From: Amorphophallus konjac
Lineage: Eukaryota > Streptophyta > Magnoliopsida > Alismatales > Araceae
Direction: 5' to 3'
Assembly (NCBI GenBank): GCA_022559845.1
Contig: CM040126.1
Coordinates: 145,522,064 to 145,586,063, forward strand
DNA length: 64,000 nucleotides
The position numbers were made by a program, and so were the translations under genes. A model generated the notes under the pieces. That model ran no database searches. It was not told the DNA's origin and saw only the letters and a list, made by a program, of their open reading frames with translations. Below, in pieces: positions 21,080 through 32,755 of this stretch. How positions within the stretch are numbered: the first letter of the stretch is position 1; each line of letters starts with the position of its first letter.

Positions 21080-22250
21080 AACCTTCCAACTTGTCAATCT
21101 ATGATCCATCCTCTCTCCCCATCTCTAGAACAGATGAAACCGGAAGACAATGGGAGTCAATGATAAGCGATAGGAGAGCTTCCCATTGAACAGGCCAGAA
21201 TTCTGGCTGCCCTAGTGACGATGTCCTACTGCATGTTATCCTTTATCACCCGGCTTTTCCCAAAATTTACCCTTAACCCAATCACCTCCTGGAGGAACCC
21301 TAGCAATTGGCTTGCCACAAAATAATTGCTCTTTCTCATTGGTGGTGAAGGATGGTGTTGTTAATGAACCGCAGGTGGGTCACCTGCATTCAAGGGATTC
21401 CCTTTGGGTTTGGTACCTGGATTGGCTAATACTTGATCCCATTCTGGATTGGACCAATTAAAATTCTAGTGTTCAATGGAAGTGAATCATCCAGCTTAAA
21501 AAGGCCAAAAAAGTCTTTTTGTAAATAAAAAAGTTTTTTTATGAATGAAAATTATATTTATAAATTCAAAGGAATTTATACACATGCAACATTATGGTAG
21601 GGCTTTTTTCTTAATAAAACTTCATCTTTCTTTCAACCAAACCCTAATTGGGCAAGGTTGGCAGATTTATATAAGAGGTGGCTGATCCATGTCTGATCCA
21701 GCAGATTTCGGTCTGATTTGGCCCAAGTCAGACGAATTTTGGTTGATTTTTTTAATTGTTTGTCTGATCAGGATTGTGCCTTTAGGGTTGAAATCAGATT
21801 GGGTGATCCTGATCTGGATAGGCCTCCTTCATCCCATGCTTGCATTACTGTCCAAAGGTGGAGAGACCTCTGAGAGGGCTGTTGTTCTCAGCTCTATTCG
21901 TTACCCCACTCAACACTGTAATGACTAAAGCAGAGAGCAAATGAGAGATTGGATCCCCTTGCCTGAAACCTGTGCCATTGTGGAAATTAGTAGCTTGCCA
22001 GTCAATACACTTCATTGCCCTTTGTGGGAATCCAAGAGCACAGACCAGCCCTTTCTTTCCCATTTTTCCAATAAATGTCTAGGAGTTTTTGCATATTGTT
22101 TAAAATTGTTACTGCAATCACTACAGTTATTTACTCTTTTCCTAGTGTAGGAGGAAAGCAGAGATCTGGGCCTGACAGGAGAAATATGCCATTCATATGA
22201 TTTTGGTCTTGGAATTTCTACCATGGGAGTGATTGGTGGTTTCCGATCAT
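21080..22250 (-). mobile_element. LINE fragment with RT core
   Basis: The minus strand encodes FHNGTGFRQGDPISHLLSAL, the conserved FRQGDPLSP region of LINE reverse transcriptases, at 21,845-22,063. Neighbouring frames are shifted. The part at 21,090-21,245 repeats the sequence seen at 15,398-15,560. Confidence 0.65.
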
Positions 22251-22551
22251 CCCCACTGCAGCTTCATTATTTATGCTGCAAGTGATATATTCACATGGCT
22301 GGATTGTTCGAATTGCAACGATGTGTGCTGCTGATGCTTGCTGGCATTGACCGTGTCAGCTTTATTGTGCATGCTACAACTGATAGGTTTGGAAGGGCGG
22401 ACAGGAAGGAAATGTATGAGAGTGAGTTCCCATTCCTATTAAGGAAGTTTTGGGGGATGATGACATATAGGATAGCATGGAACAAAGAGCTGAGAGATAG
22501 AGGGGAGAAATGGGGGAGATGATCTTTTCATGTTGCTTTTTGTTTTGACTA

Positions 22552-22764
22552 TTGTCAAATTCTCATTTTGGCACCTGTAAACAAGCTGAACAAATTGCAG
22601 ACTATAGATCTATATTTCTTTTGAATGGCAGCTGCAAGATCATTACAAAAGCACTAGCTGGCAGGCTGAGAGGGCAAGTGGTGGATGAAAATCAGATTTT
22701 GCCATCTATTTCTCCTTTAAATGGCAGCTACAAGATCATTACAAAAGCACTAACTGTGCACTAG
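22552..22764 (+). mobile_element. LINE RT fragment with an internal duplication
   Basis: The plus strand encodes ADYRSIFLLNGSCKIITKAL, matching the LINE RT motif (.DYRPISL.N..YKIISKALA.RL). The coding segment FLLNGSCKIITKAL recurs as SPLNGSYKIITKAL about 95 bp later. Orientation is opposite to the fragment at 21,080-22,250. Confidence 0.6.
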
Positions 22765-23167
22765 CATGCACAATGCACGGAGCCTCTCGGTCTTAGGGGT
22801 GCCCAACCAGCCAATGGGAGGAAAGGTGGAGTATTACTGTTATGGAATCAGATTAAGATCATCTTTGGCATAGTTTCCACGGGGCTGGGCAAAGCATTGA
22901 TTTAGTATTGTGAGAGCATTACTTTAAATGATATTAATCAGCAATATCCTGATTGTATTGGAGTATTATGTTATCAGAAAAAAAATGGTACTTTCCATGT
23001 CTTTTGGTGCGACAAACAACTAATATCACAGGTACCATACACCGTCCCTAAATTGAAAAATACAAGGATAAAACAAAGCTGCCAAAGTACTTCCATTATG
23101 TAGTATTTATCTAGAAAGCCGAACCAGTATTGTGTTGATGTACTTTATTAATTGTTCTCCAATGCAG
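22765..23167. other. Sequence upstream of the RING exon, probable intron
   Basis: It ends in a good 3' splice site (a T-rich tract, then AATGCAG). No coding similarity is seen. Confidence 0.4.
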
Positions 23168-23447
23168 AAACTGGAGGAGACTGAAGGAATGGAGAAATAG
23201 GAGACAGCATGTTCAAGAAGAAACAACCACAGCTGCCGAAACCAGTGCTGACGACGAGTCCGAGGAAGTACCAGATGGTGAGCTCTGTGTCATCTGCCTA
23301 ACGAGGCGACGGAGGTGCGTGTTCATCCCTTGCGGTCACCGTGTTTGTTGCTACAGCTGTGCTGCGGCTGTTGAGCGTGAGTTTTCTCCCAAGTGTCCTA
23401 TGTGCAGGCAGGATGCCCAAAATTTTGTGAGGGTCTATGACTCCTGA
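23168..23447 (+). CDS. Last exon of an SPL2-like RING E3 ubiquitin ligase (partial)
   Basis: The exon follows TTCTCCAATGCAG and begins in phase with one leading base. It encodes 92 residues and TGA. After an acidic linker (SADDESEEVPDGELC) comes a C3HC4 RING: CVIC, then CGHRVCCYSC, then CPMCRQ, ending FVRVYDS. The order and the RVYDS-like end match the plant SP1-like/SPL2 family, which places a RING at the cytosolic C terminus of an organelle outer-membrane protein and transfers ubiquitin. The membrane segments and the GIDE-type domain must lie in upstream exons, and none is recognisable in the 23 kb upstream, which is filled with transposons. This is either a gene with a very long last intron or a decapitated copy. 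The exon itself shows no damage. Confidence 0.72.
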
Positions 23448-26120
23448 TCGTCCCGTGAATGCTAATGTAAATAGCCGAACATACCTACTACTACTCAGTA
23501 GGTTCTTGTACATCAGGATTTGTCAAATTTAGACAATAAACATGAGGGGATTGTTTAAAGAGCGACCATGGTCGTCTAGAGAACCATTTATCCAAAGCAT
23601 GTGATCTCTCTCTCATGACTCCGTTGTTGTGACTACTGCTCCCATCTTGTGGGAATCCTGGTCTGTCAGGTTGAATGCAAGATTTTGGGTCACGAAGTAA
23701 TTGTCATCTAAGGAATCTTTGGAAAATTTATCCGCTTGCAAGCCTGTGTTGTATTTGCTCAAAACTCACAAAATTTCGTCTTAAATCAAATGTGTTAGGG
23801 GCCACATAAAATGACGTGAAGATACAATTGGCTCCAATTTTCAGTGTAAAGACTCTCACGAAGGCTAGACTTTGGTAAAGCTTAGAAAACTCGATCTACT
23901 GCAAAGCTTGATAACTTGGAAATTCAGATTTCCAGAGTTAGCTTCAAATGAGTCACTGCTCGCAAATAGGGACGGAGAAGGAATGTATCCTCCTTAGTTG
24001 CAGGCCCTTTTCTTCAGAGGATAAGTGCATGACATTCCACTAAATTAACCTGATCACACAGCTCCGTCAGACTATCATTCACTCCACAATCATCAAATAA
24101 TTTTGGTAAGAGTTTGAATAATGAAACTTACTTAAGATCTTATAGAAAATTTGGAGTTCATAGAGGCGGATGCAATAAGAGAATCTACTACTGCTTGGCA
24201 GCAAAACTTCCATCCCCAGATCCTTCCTCCAGCGTGTACTCCCAGCCGATGTCCACTCCCGCTCCTCACTGGAATCTCTTGGAAAATATTGTAGGACTGA
24301 TGTGAGTCTCCAGACTAGGTAGGCTTTGGAAATTGGAACCTCCAACGTGCTCAATTATGTAGTACACAAGCTCAAGCTGTGATAATTATATCATAGCTTT
24401 GGATGGATCATGCATTACTTACGTACATAGAACAAAAGGTGTAGAAGAGCATACATTATACTGATTTTTCTGGATTATTGGTGAGCACTCTTGATTATAT
24501 TTTTAAGAGATTTTTGTAAATAAATCATTGTAAAACATGAATTTGAAAAAAAACATTCCTGAAATTATATTAGTAAGTATATCACTGCATAAAATTATAT
24601 TATGCAAATATGTCATCTTTATTTGTAGGCTTATTATTTCTTTTGTCAAAAATTTACAAAAAATCATGCTTAGATAACTTTATATGGTATTTATGCAGTA
24701 TTTAATTTTACGCAGTGGTATGTTTGTTAATGTATTTTAAGTATGATTTTTTAAATAAATTTACTTATAATAACAGTTTATTTACAACAATCCTTAGTTT
24801 AAAATGTATTGAGATACTGTTAAGTATTTTCTGTAAATCTCGTACGACGTAAGTCTTGAGATACAATGAGATGTGAGCATGAATAGTCTAAAAAAATAAT
24901 AAAAATTTAGGGTACAAGTTTGCTGCCCCCCTCAAAATGTGCTGCAAATGTTATTAGGCACATTTTGATCCTTGCAAAGCACAACATAGACTTATCTATT
25001 GTTTGGTCAGAACCAGACTTTGGGAGAAAGTTGGAACACTACTCTTGCTTCATAGCTGGATCATACAGTTCGGATAAGTCAAAGGAAACCCAGATGGGGA
25101 TTGGATAAATGCGGTGCTGTGAGACTTGGTCTGCCCTTCAATGTAGGGAGAAAATTTGTTTCTCTGGTAAGCTAGAAAAACTTAGATCTCCTAGCTAATT
25201 AGACACTAACAAACAATCTGAATTTGTCAAAGCCATCAAATTCAACTTTCTCCGCTCCGTTGAATATGATTTTTGTGAATCTAAATAATCCACAGAGGTT
25301 TTCAAATGATGGCAATATTTTAAAATTGGACTCGGATCTTGACGCGATTAAGTTAGCGAGTCATAGGTCAATAATTTAATTGTTCGAGTTGACCCATAAC
25401 TCATGAGATTAAAATCACAAATATCAATATTATATATCGTCACATATAAGTTTTCGATATATCTTAAGTTAAAAATATGAAAAAAATACACTTTAACATA
25501 CATTGTAAAAATAAAAATAATTACATTAAACAACCACGGTTAAGATATATAGTTTAAAAAAGAAACATAACATATATTAAATAAATATTATATTTAATTA
25601 TTTATCAATTATAATTAACATATCACGGGACACAAATTTCATAATACTTGAAGTCAAATTTTTATTTCATCTAAATTTTCACATTTATTATTGAGACTTC
25701 ATCTTCTTACATGTCTCATCATCTCTCTCTGCGAGTATTCTCGAACCTCCTTCTTGTTCCTTCTATTATTTTATATTATTTTATATTATTTTAAACCATT
25801 TTTGAGATCGATCGACGGATTGTCAGATCTGACCGAGTCAAATTTTAAAACACCGAATGATGCACTAATTTCCTTCAACACTTTTGATGAACCCTACAGC
25901 GGTGGTTTTCAGGTGTGATGGGACAGGGTGTTTAATATATTACTCAATTCACGGGGAGATGCACCTTTGTTCCTCCATCCCATCATTCGTTTTCCACGAC
26001 TACACATGGTTTCGCCCTAACCCTGGTCATGTATGCACTTCCTCGTGAGGAGGGCAGTTCAGAATTTGAACCAAATGCTGTGGTAAGAGCAATTGATATA
26101 TATATATATATATAAATATA
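23448..26120. other. Intergenic AT-rich sequence
   Basis: The first ~150 bp are probably the 3' UTR of the RING gene. Beyond that no gene is recognised. 24,450-24,850 and 25,320-25,700 are very AT-rich and noncoding. Confidence 0.4.
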
Positions 26121-26124
26121 CAGG

Positions 26125-26305
26125 AAGATGTTTCAATGGAGTCGGCTCCATGATAATTTACCGTGGACTCGACATCTGAACCCTTCATCTCATAAGTCAA
26201 TTGTTAGAGGGTCATGGCAATATATTGAACTATGAGATGAAGAGTTCAGATGTCGACTCCATGATAAATTGTTACGAGATCAGTCTCGTTAGAACATTTT
26301 ATATA
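26125..26305. repeat. Foldback (MITE-like) element in a TA microsatellite
   Basis: Left arm 26,125-26,192 and right arm 26,233-26,305 are imperfect inverted copies sharing CGACATCTGAAC, TTCATCTCATA and the ATGATAA region. TA runs flank both sides (26,096 and 26,300), so it probably inserted into a TA repeat. A related GGAGATGTTCCAATGG segment occurs at 50,708 and 50,759. Confidence 0.6.
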
Positions 26306-26330
26306 TATATATATATATATATTTTAAAAT

Positions 26331-27011
26331 TTGATCAAAGTTCAAGGTTTTTAAAAGTAATTAGAGATCCACGGTGGTCCCCATAAAAAGAAAGAACAGG
26401 TAAATGATGTCATTGTGTTTCCAAGATGTGGGGTGCGACGGTCATGACCACGTCAGACAAATGCTGCCAACTACTCTGCCGGACCGCGAGGTGTGTGTGT
26501 GGGCCCAACCAAGAACCTACGTGTGATGTGCATGTGATGGCTATGTAAAATTATTAAAAAATTATATTAATAATTAAGGATAATAGTAATAATGATAACG
26601 GGAAGGTTCTATGTGTGTGGCGAGGGGTGGTTGGTGGGGTCTGACGTCACATCCCACCAAACACGGTGAGGACCTTTCCTGAAGTCAAAATCCGCGTTAT
26701 CTACTCCGTCCAAACGGACGACTTTGTGCAAGCGTGGGTGATGATGGCCATCGGATTCCGTTTTCCTGCCAACCAAACATTATGTCTAGCCAATATTAAA
26801 ATCCTTGGTTTTAAAATCCCCTTACCCCCCCCCTGCGTAGTTATTCCTGCCTGCCTGCTTGCCTCCTCCGTCTTCCCCTTCAGCCGGGGAAGAGGCCGTC
26901 CTGCAGCGTGCTCCTCCTCATCTGGGCTCCGGCTGAAACAGCCTCCGAAGGGCCACCGCAGGAGAGGAAGAAGGGGGAAGAAGAAGAAGTGAAGAGAAGG
27001 AGGAGAAGAAG
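26331..27011. other. Upstream region of the microprotein gene
   Basis: No other gene is seen. The last ~120 bp are GC- and purine-rich (GAGGAAGAAGGGGGAAG) and likely form the 5' UTR. Confidence 0.4.
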
Positions 27012-27412
27012 ATGTGTCCGCTGCGCATTATCCTCGTCTTCCTCTCCGCCACCCTCGCCGGGTACTTCGCCTGGAAGACGGTGAGGTCCCCCGCCCCCTC
27101 CCCCTTCGACGATGCCGACGCCGGCGTCCCCGAGAAGGCTCCCCAGCGATTTGATCTCGGAAAGGTAGCTCCTTTGCTTTTCTCTTTTCTCCCGCTTTCC
27201 GCTTCGGATCGGACGTTTGAGGGGTGCTCTTGTCCCCCGTCCCCCCCCCCCCCCCCCCCCTCCAAAAAAAAAGAATGGTGGTGATCCTGGCGTTTTCCGT
27301 GCAGGCTATCGGGAAGGGCTTCTGGGTTTTCGTGGACATGGCGAGCGGGAGATACCTGTGGAGGAATCTGAGCGGCACGCCGGCAGCGGCGGCGGAGGCG
27401 AAGGAGAGGTGA
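27012..27412 (+). CDS. Small membrane-anchored protein, two exons, 86 aa
   Basis: Exon 1 is 27,012-27,164 (51 codons) and exon 2 is 27,305-27,412 (35 codons and TGA), joined in phase 0 by a GT/AG intron containing a C run. The protein starts MCPLRIILVFLSATLAGYFA, a signal-anchor-like hydrophobic helix (residues 6-20). An acidic linker follows, then the conserved segment GKGFWVFVDMASGRYLWRNL. This pattern matches a plant-specific small protein family that databases often label 'methyltransferase-related', without a methyltransferase domain. Its biochemical role is not known to me. The stop codon overlaps a strong 5' splice site (AG|GTGAGG), so an alternative longer product is possible. Confidence 0.78.
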
Positions 27413-30038
27413 GGTTGAGCGAGATCAAAAAGGAGGGAGTTTTGAGGGGTGAGGGGATGGTCTTGTTTTGTTCATATTGCTGTTTGGATCCTATGCTGGG
27501 GTTTTGTGACCAGATTTGTATGATAATACAACTGTTTCCAAGACAATTGTCGGTACAAAAACTTGAGCCAAAGATTCACGTTTGGCACATTTGTTTGTTC
27601 CTATCTAATTTCTTTTCTAATGGGATACTTCATACATTTGTGGACTTGTGATCATCAGTAAAATTAATTTACTCTGTGAATGTGTACTGCAGGCTGATTG
27701 AGAATTTAATCCTTATTTAACAAATTAATTCCATGGACTAGGAAACCAAATAGTTGTGTGTGTGTGTGGGGGGGGGCTGGGGTGATTTGTGCTTTTTTCC
27801 ATGTCTCTATTGTTTTGATGGTTTTTGCTGATGCCTATCTCTTCAATTTTCTTGGATATCAGCCCTTCTATAAGGCTTTCTTTTCAAGCTTTAAACAAGT
27901 ATTGAATGACTTTGAGTTTGATGCTGGCACAAATTTGAGAACATCAGGTATTTCACCACCATAATCAGTCATTGGATATTATCTGTGCGCTTGACGAGTT
28001 TCTCCATGGCATTTGCATTTGCACACTTCTTTTCTGTGCTTGGCAATCTGATTATAGTCCTCCCTGGCTCATCGATCAATGAATCCCTGTAAACTTGTTT
28101 CATCAGTGCAGAAAACAAATACTTGTTCACATTGAGTATTCGTCCATATGACCTAATTGCCTTTTTTTTTTAAACTTCACCCACTGTCTTTCAATGGGAG
28201 TTCAGATGCATATGATGGCAACCAAACACATACCAGATCTTCACTAGACATTCTTGTGCTCATTTGCTCATCTTTAGCCAATGAGCCTTAACTCAGGCCG
28301 CACATCACTTCCCTTTCTCTGAGGTGATTGCGTCCAAATCATATCTCTTATGGTTGTGTAAGAGGAGAGATTTAGCCACGGATTCCGTGAAGATCTATGC
28401 CAGAGTATTCGCTGTAGGTGGCAAGATTTGTAAGGAAATTTAGTCTCTGTAGTGGGATCTCCAGACCTGAATAATTATCTGCATAGGTGAAAAAGTTGCA
28501 TTCATAGATGGAATTATCGCCTGACTGTGTGGAAAACTTCTCAGATTAGGGGAGGATATTTGGTAGATTGTTTCTAAATTCATAAATACTCTGATAGGAA
28601 AAAAAGGTCACTTATCTCTGACTTAGTTTGTCCTACAATGGGCATCTTCTTCAGAAAACAGAAAACATATAATCTAAGAAGACTAGATCACCATATCCTT
28701 TAGTAGTACATCTTTACATTCTAAGTTTATGCACTCCAAATCACTTTGCTCTGCTTTCCAAAAATATTTTGATTTGGCTTTTGTTTGGAGAAAATTTTGA
28801 TTCAATTTGATTTGCTCTCCAAGTATAGCTTAGCTTGGCTTGTTTTTATAAAAAAATTCACAAAATTAACCCAAACCAAGCTGTGAACAACCTATTCTGA
28901 TTCAACTAAGCTTAGTTAGCCTATTATTTAAGGTCTTTTTTGAAAGTGAGCCCATAATTAAAGGTTGAGACTATAAAATGCTCCTCTCTCTTCATCTAAT
29001 GAGAGAAAGAGGGATGGTAACAACCTTTCTCTGAATTGAAGGGAATGATTTATTTTTTCACCAGGCTTCAATGAATTGATTAATAGTACTTGCATTGTGG
29101 GGGTGGGGGGGGGGGGGAGATTAGCATATAAAAACCTACAATGCAGACGAACATCTCTCACAAATAAGTACACTATAATGATATATTTGTGGAAAATTTT
29201 GCGAAGAAATAACATCACTTTCTGTAGGAGGAAGTTAGAGCATTTTCGAATGATTGAAAGCTAGAAAGTTAATTTATATATTCAGAATAACTATGAAAAG
29301 TAGAGGGTTGGAAAAATCTAAGAAGCAGATAAACAAATTAAAATCTGATACCCAAAATAAACAAATTAAACTCTTGCATTTGAAATTGAGTAGTAATGCT
29401 TGCTGTAAATTTAATTTTCACTTTAGACTTTGTTTTGTTTCATTGGAGAATATTAGTCAAATAGAAATGCCACACGCCTGTTATTTTAACAAAATTATAG
29501 GCTAACCTGGTAGAGTAACTAAACAAAGATGATTTGTCATTTTGAAATTGTTTCTACTGTGGAATATATTCCGAAAACTGCACAAAGCAAGGAGACATGA
29601 GAATCCAAAAACAGTGATAATCTGAAAGCTGATTATTGTTCATTTCATATCAAGTGGATAATCTGAAAGCTAATTTTAACTTCTATCAAGCTGCTCATAA
29701 TAGACTAACCGTATTATGTACCAATATATAGCAAACTTTGATAAAGTTGTACACATATAGCTAGGCTTAACAATGTGCAGATAATGCATCTAAGAGACAT
29801 TTCTTTTGTTTTTTTGTTTAATGGCAATCTTGATGTTGAGACTAATCCCAATGTAGATGCCTCAGTTAGGATATGTTGCCTTCAGGTCCTTCACCACCAT
29901 CACAGTGAAATAAAGCAGAGGTTCACATAAGGCTTTCACATTAAAGTGCATAAAAAAGTTTAACCTTTTAGATTCACTTTGACAAAGGCAGGAAATATTA
30001 TCTCAGTGAAAACAATTGTCATAATGGGGATGGGTTAA
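27413..30038. other. Intergenic, no gene recognised
   Basis: Likely the 3' UTR of the small gene followed by AT-rich sequence. Homopolymer runs include a G run near 29,099-29,117. An open stretch at 27,850-27,964 (PFYKAFFSSFKQVLNDFEF) has no family match I can name. Confidence 0.4.
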
Positions 30039-30046
30039 CTCATGCC

Positions 30047-30582
30047 TAGGGCTGTCAATGGGCCTGGCCCAGGCTAGACTTAGGTCGGCTCGGTCCGGAC
30101 CCGACTCATCAATATTAAAGTTCAGGTTGGGTCCGGGCCCGAGTTATGTTGGGCCAGGTCGGGTCGGGTTTGACATTAATAAAAAATGTAAAGTCCGACT
30201 AAGGCTCGGCCCGATTAAAAAATTAAATAAAATAATAATAATAATATATTTAATAATATAAAATTTATAATCTCACTAAATTAATTAGAGTTTTGATATT
30301 AATTATTTAGTTTATTTGAAAAGAGAGTTTTTATTTTTATAAGTAAAATAATATAATTTTAACTAAGTAATTTTTAAAATTTGAAAGGAGAAAAGAAAAA
30401 AGAGAACGGGTCGTACTGGCTCGCGGGCTGAACTCAAAGCTCAAGTCCGACCTGTGGGCCTAGTCGGGTCAGACTTTTAGGTCCGACTAAAGGCCCGCGG
30501 GCTAGAAAAGATCTTGTAATCCGATTCAAAATCGGGTTAAGTTGCGGACTTGTCAGGTCGGCCCGATTTATTGACAACCCTA
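30047..30582. mobile_element. hAT-type MITE, 536 bp
   Basis: It starts TAGGGCTGTCAAT and ends ATTGACAACCCTA, which are inverted copies. It is flanked by 8-bp duplications CTCATGCC and CTCGTGCC (7 of 8 match). The interior is AT-rich with GGCCCG/CGGGTC-rich ends. 8-bp duplications are the hAT signature. Confidence 0.78.
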
Positions 30583-30590
30583 CTCGTGCC

Positions 30591-31834
30591 AGTTCATTGA
30601 TGTAAACGTCCGATGTAATTTCTTTTATAAATGATCATGAAAAAAGGGATGATCTAACTGTCTTTGTCACGAGTAAATCAGATGGAAACGGCCGTGTCAT
30701 AGAATTGTTGCCATTGTATTTCAACGGCGTAAGATGGATGAATGTAATTGGAGATTTTTACAAATAAATTATTGTTAATAAAAAATCATGTCTTTAAATA
30801 TATTAGTAGACATGTCAATATGTTAATTCATATTGTGCATAAATATAATCACTATAATTGCCCGTTATAACTCGTGAATTTAACCACGGTTAATTTTAAC
30901 TGGACTTATAAAAAGATTAAAATATATCAAGTTAAAATAAAATAAAATAAATATCTTGTAACACCCCTCCCCTCTCAGTCACGGACCCAACTCCCTCCCC
31001 CTACTGCCACAACCCCCCTTCCCTCCCCCTACCCTCTTATTTACAGGGCTGTGGAAGAGGCCAAGTCCAAGCCCAACTTGGATATGGAAGGCGATCAATG
31101 AACATAGTCCCGGTGAGACTAAGAGAGAGCCTGAGAGGGAAGGGCCGCTAGTGGACTGAAGTCCTGGTAGGACTTGGAGAACCAAAGGGAGAAAACCCTC
31201 CCATGGATACAATGCCACCCTGCGTGGGATTGGGCTTGCCACGGGCTGTCCAAGTCCAGACGGGACTTAGGTCGTGCCCCCCCCCCCCACACGGGCTGCC
31301 CTTAATGGGCACCCAATTATTGGGCCACATGCCTAAATGCTAACAATCATAAACAGTCACACACTTGTAGGGGTTGGAAGCTAAAAATCCTTTCTTATGA
31401 AAAATGTTTGAGGCGCTGCCTTCTCAAACATTTTGTTAACTCGCCCCACCGTACTCTTTTACTTGGTTTCAGCTTATAACTCGATCGAAAGCGCCAGAAC
31501 ATGGTTAATATCTTGTGTAAGCATACTGTACGTTATTACCCTTCGCATAACATAATTACTCGTCTTTCAACTCCACAGAATCCACTAGAGTTAAAATTGA
31601 CCATTCTGAAAGCGAAGAGATTAGAATACACTTTTGATAGAAAATAGTTCAATGAGCATGCCCTTAACATCTTTTCGTCAATTCACCGAGTCCCAAATGA
31701 TCCAGACTGTGGCAGCGTTTTCCTGTTTGATTATATATTTATTTACTTGGTTGCTCTTGATTTCCGTAGAGGTTGGAAAGTTATTTCTAATCTTCGTACC
31801 ACGTTTTTAAGATTTATTTATTGGAGAAGAGTAA
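30591..31834. other. Intergenic, no gene recognised
   Basis: It contains C-rich runs (30,966-31,040 and 31,276-31,290) and AT-rich flanks. No coding similarity is seen. Confidence 0.35.
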
Positions 31835-32755
31835 ATCGATCACTAGTGAAAATCTACAGATAATAGAGAGGAGACGTTAGAAGGAGTCCTAGGCGAGACC
31901 CTAGGGGATAGTCTCCGATGCTTAAGTTAGGGAGGCACTTTAGAGAGAGCTATGAGAAAGAGAGAGAGAGAGAGATGGGAGAGCATAAGAATGGAGTGGA
32001 CAAGTATGTGTGTAGGAATGAGAGCTCCGAGAGTGCTCGGAGAGTCTGGAGAGGTGTTCGGAGTTGTGGGCGATGGCCTTTCTCTCTCTACACGCTTTTA
32101 TCTCTATATGCGTATGTCTATTTTTTTTGTCTCTATGTGTGTCTGTGTCTCTGCGTGTCTCCTTAGGTCCGATGGGGGACCTATTTATATGGGTTGTCCT
32201 GACGGAGGTCGTCCGTTTATCAACGGAAAAAATAGCGTGGGTCGTGGAGTAACGCCTCTTTAATCGTGGGGAGAGTTGTCCATTATGCACATGCCTATTC
32301 TAGTTAGGAGAGGGGGCTCATGACGGACATCTCGACGTTGTGGGTGTGACTCAGTCCTTTTCGGAGAAAGTCCTGTAACGGTGGAGGCATCTTCCCCGTT
32401 GGACGAACATTACGGCATCCATACCATGTGCGATAATTTTCCTGATGGATTGTCAAAATTTTAATGGGCCCTAATTAGGCCTAGGCATGTGGGCCAAGGC
32501 TCAACTCGCCTTTGCTTACCTACATCAGGTTGTATCGGGTTGATGCTGGGCTTGGCGTGAGCCCTTCTGGGCCTGACGAGCATTCCCCTCCTCGATTCCC
32601 AAAACATGAGCCACACTCTTTCGATCCATCACTCCTAGCTGATCTATGTGGAATTGGATTTGCTCCGACGATTCCGAAGATCCCACGCAACTCGGACCAG
32701 GTTACGAACCATGACACGCATGCCCTTTATAAGTTTAAGATATAAAAATACACTT
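31835..32755. repeat. Dispersed repeat, LTR-like, copy 1
   Basis: It shares CTCCGATGCTTAAGT, a GA-rich stretch, then TATATGGGTTGTCCT and a GGGCC-rich tail with 57,790-58,615 in the same order and orientation. The layout looks like a solo LTR or a terminal-repeat element, but ends and target duplications were not established. Confidence 0.45.

Noticed and set aside
22295..22522. 75-codon ORF with GIDRVSFIVHATTDRFGRAD, faintly like AIG1/IAN-type GTPases
   Set aside because: No P-loop or other G motif is visible and the surrounding sequence is LINE debris; similarity is too weak to name.
27217..27651. 144-codon ORF beside the small two-exon gene
   Set aside because: It overlaps the intron and exon 2 in a different frame and contains a polyproline stretch from the C run.
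31940..32290. ORFs of 80-116 codons around 32 kb
   Set aside because: They lie in a dispersed repeat with GA and CT microsatellites, without domains.
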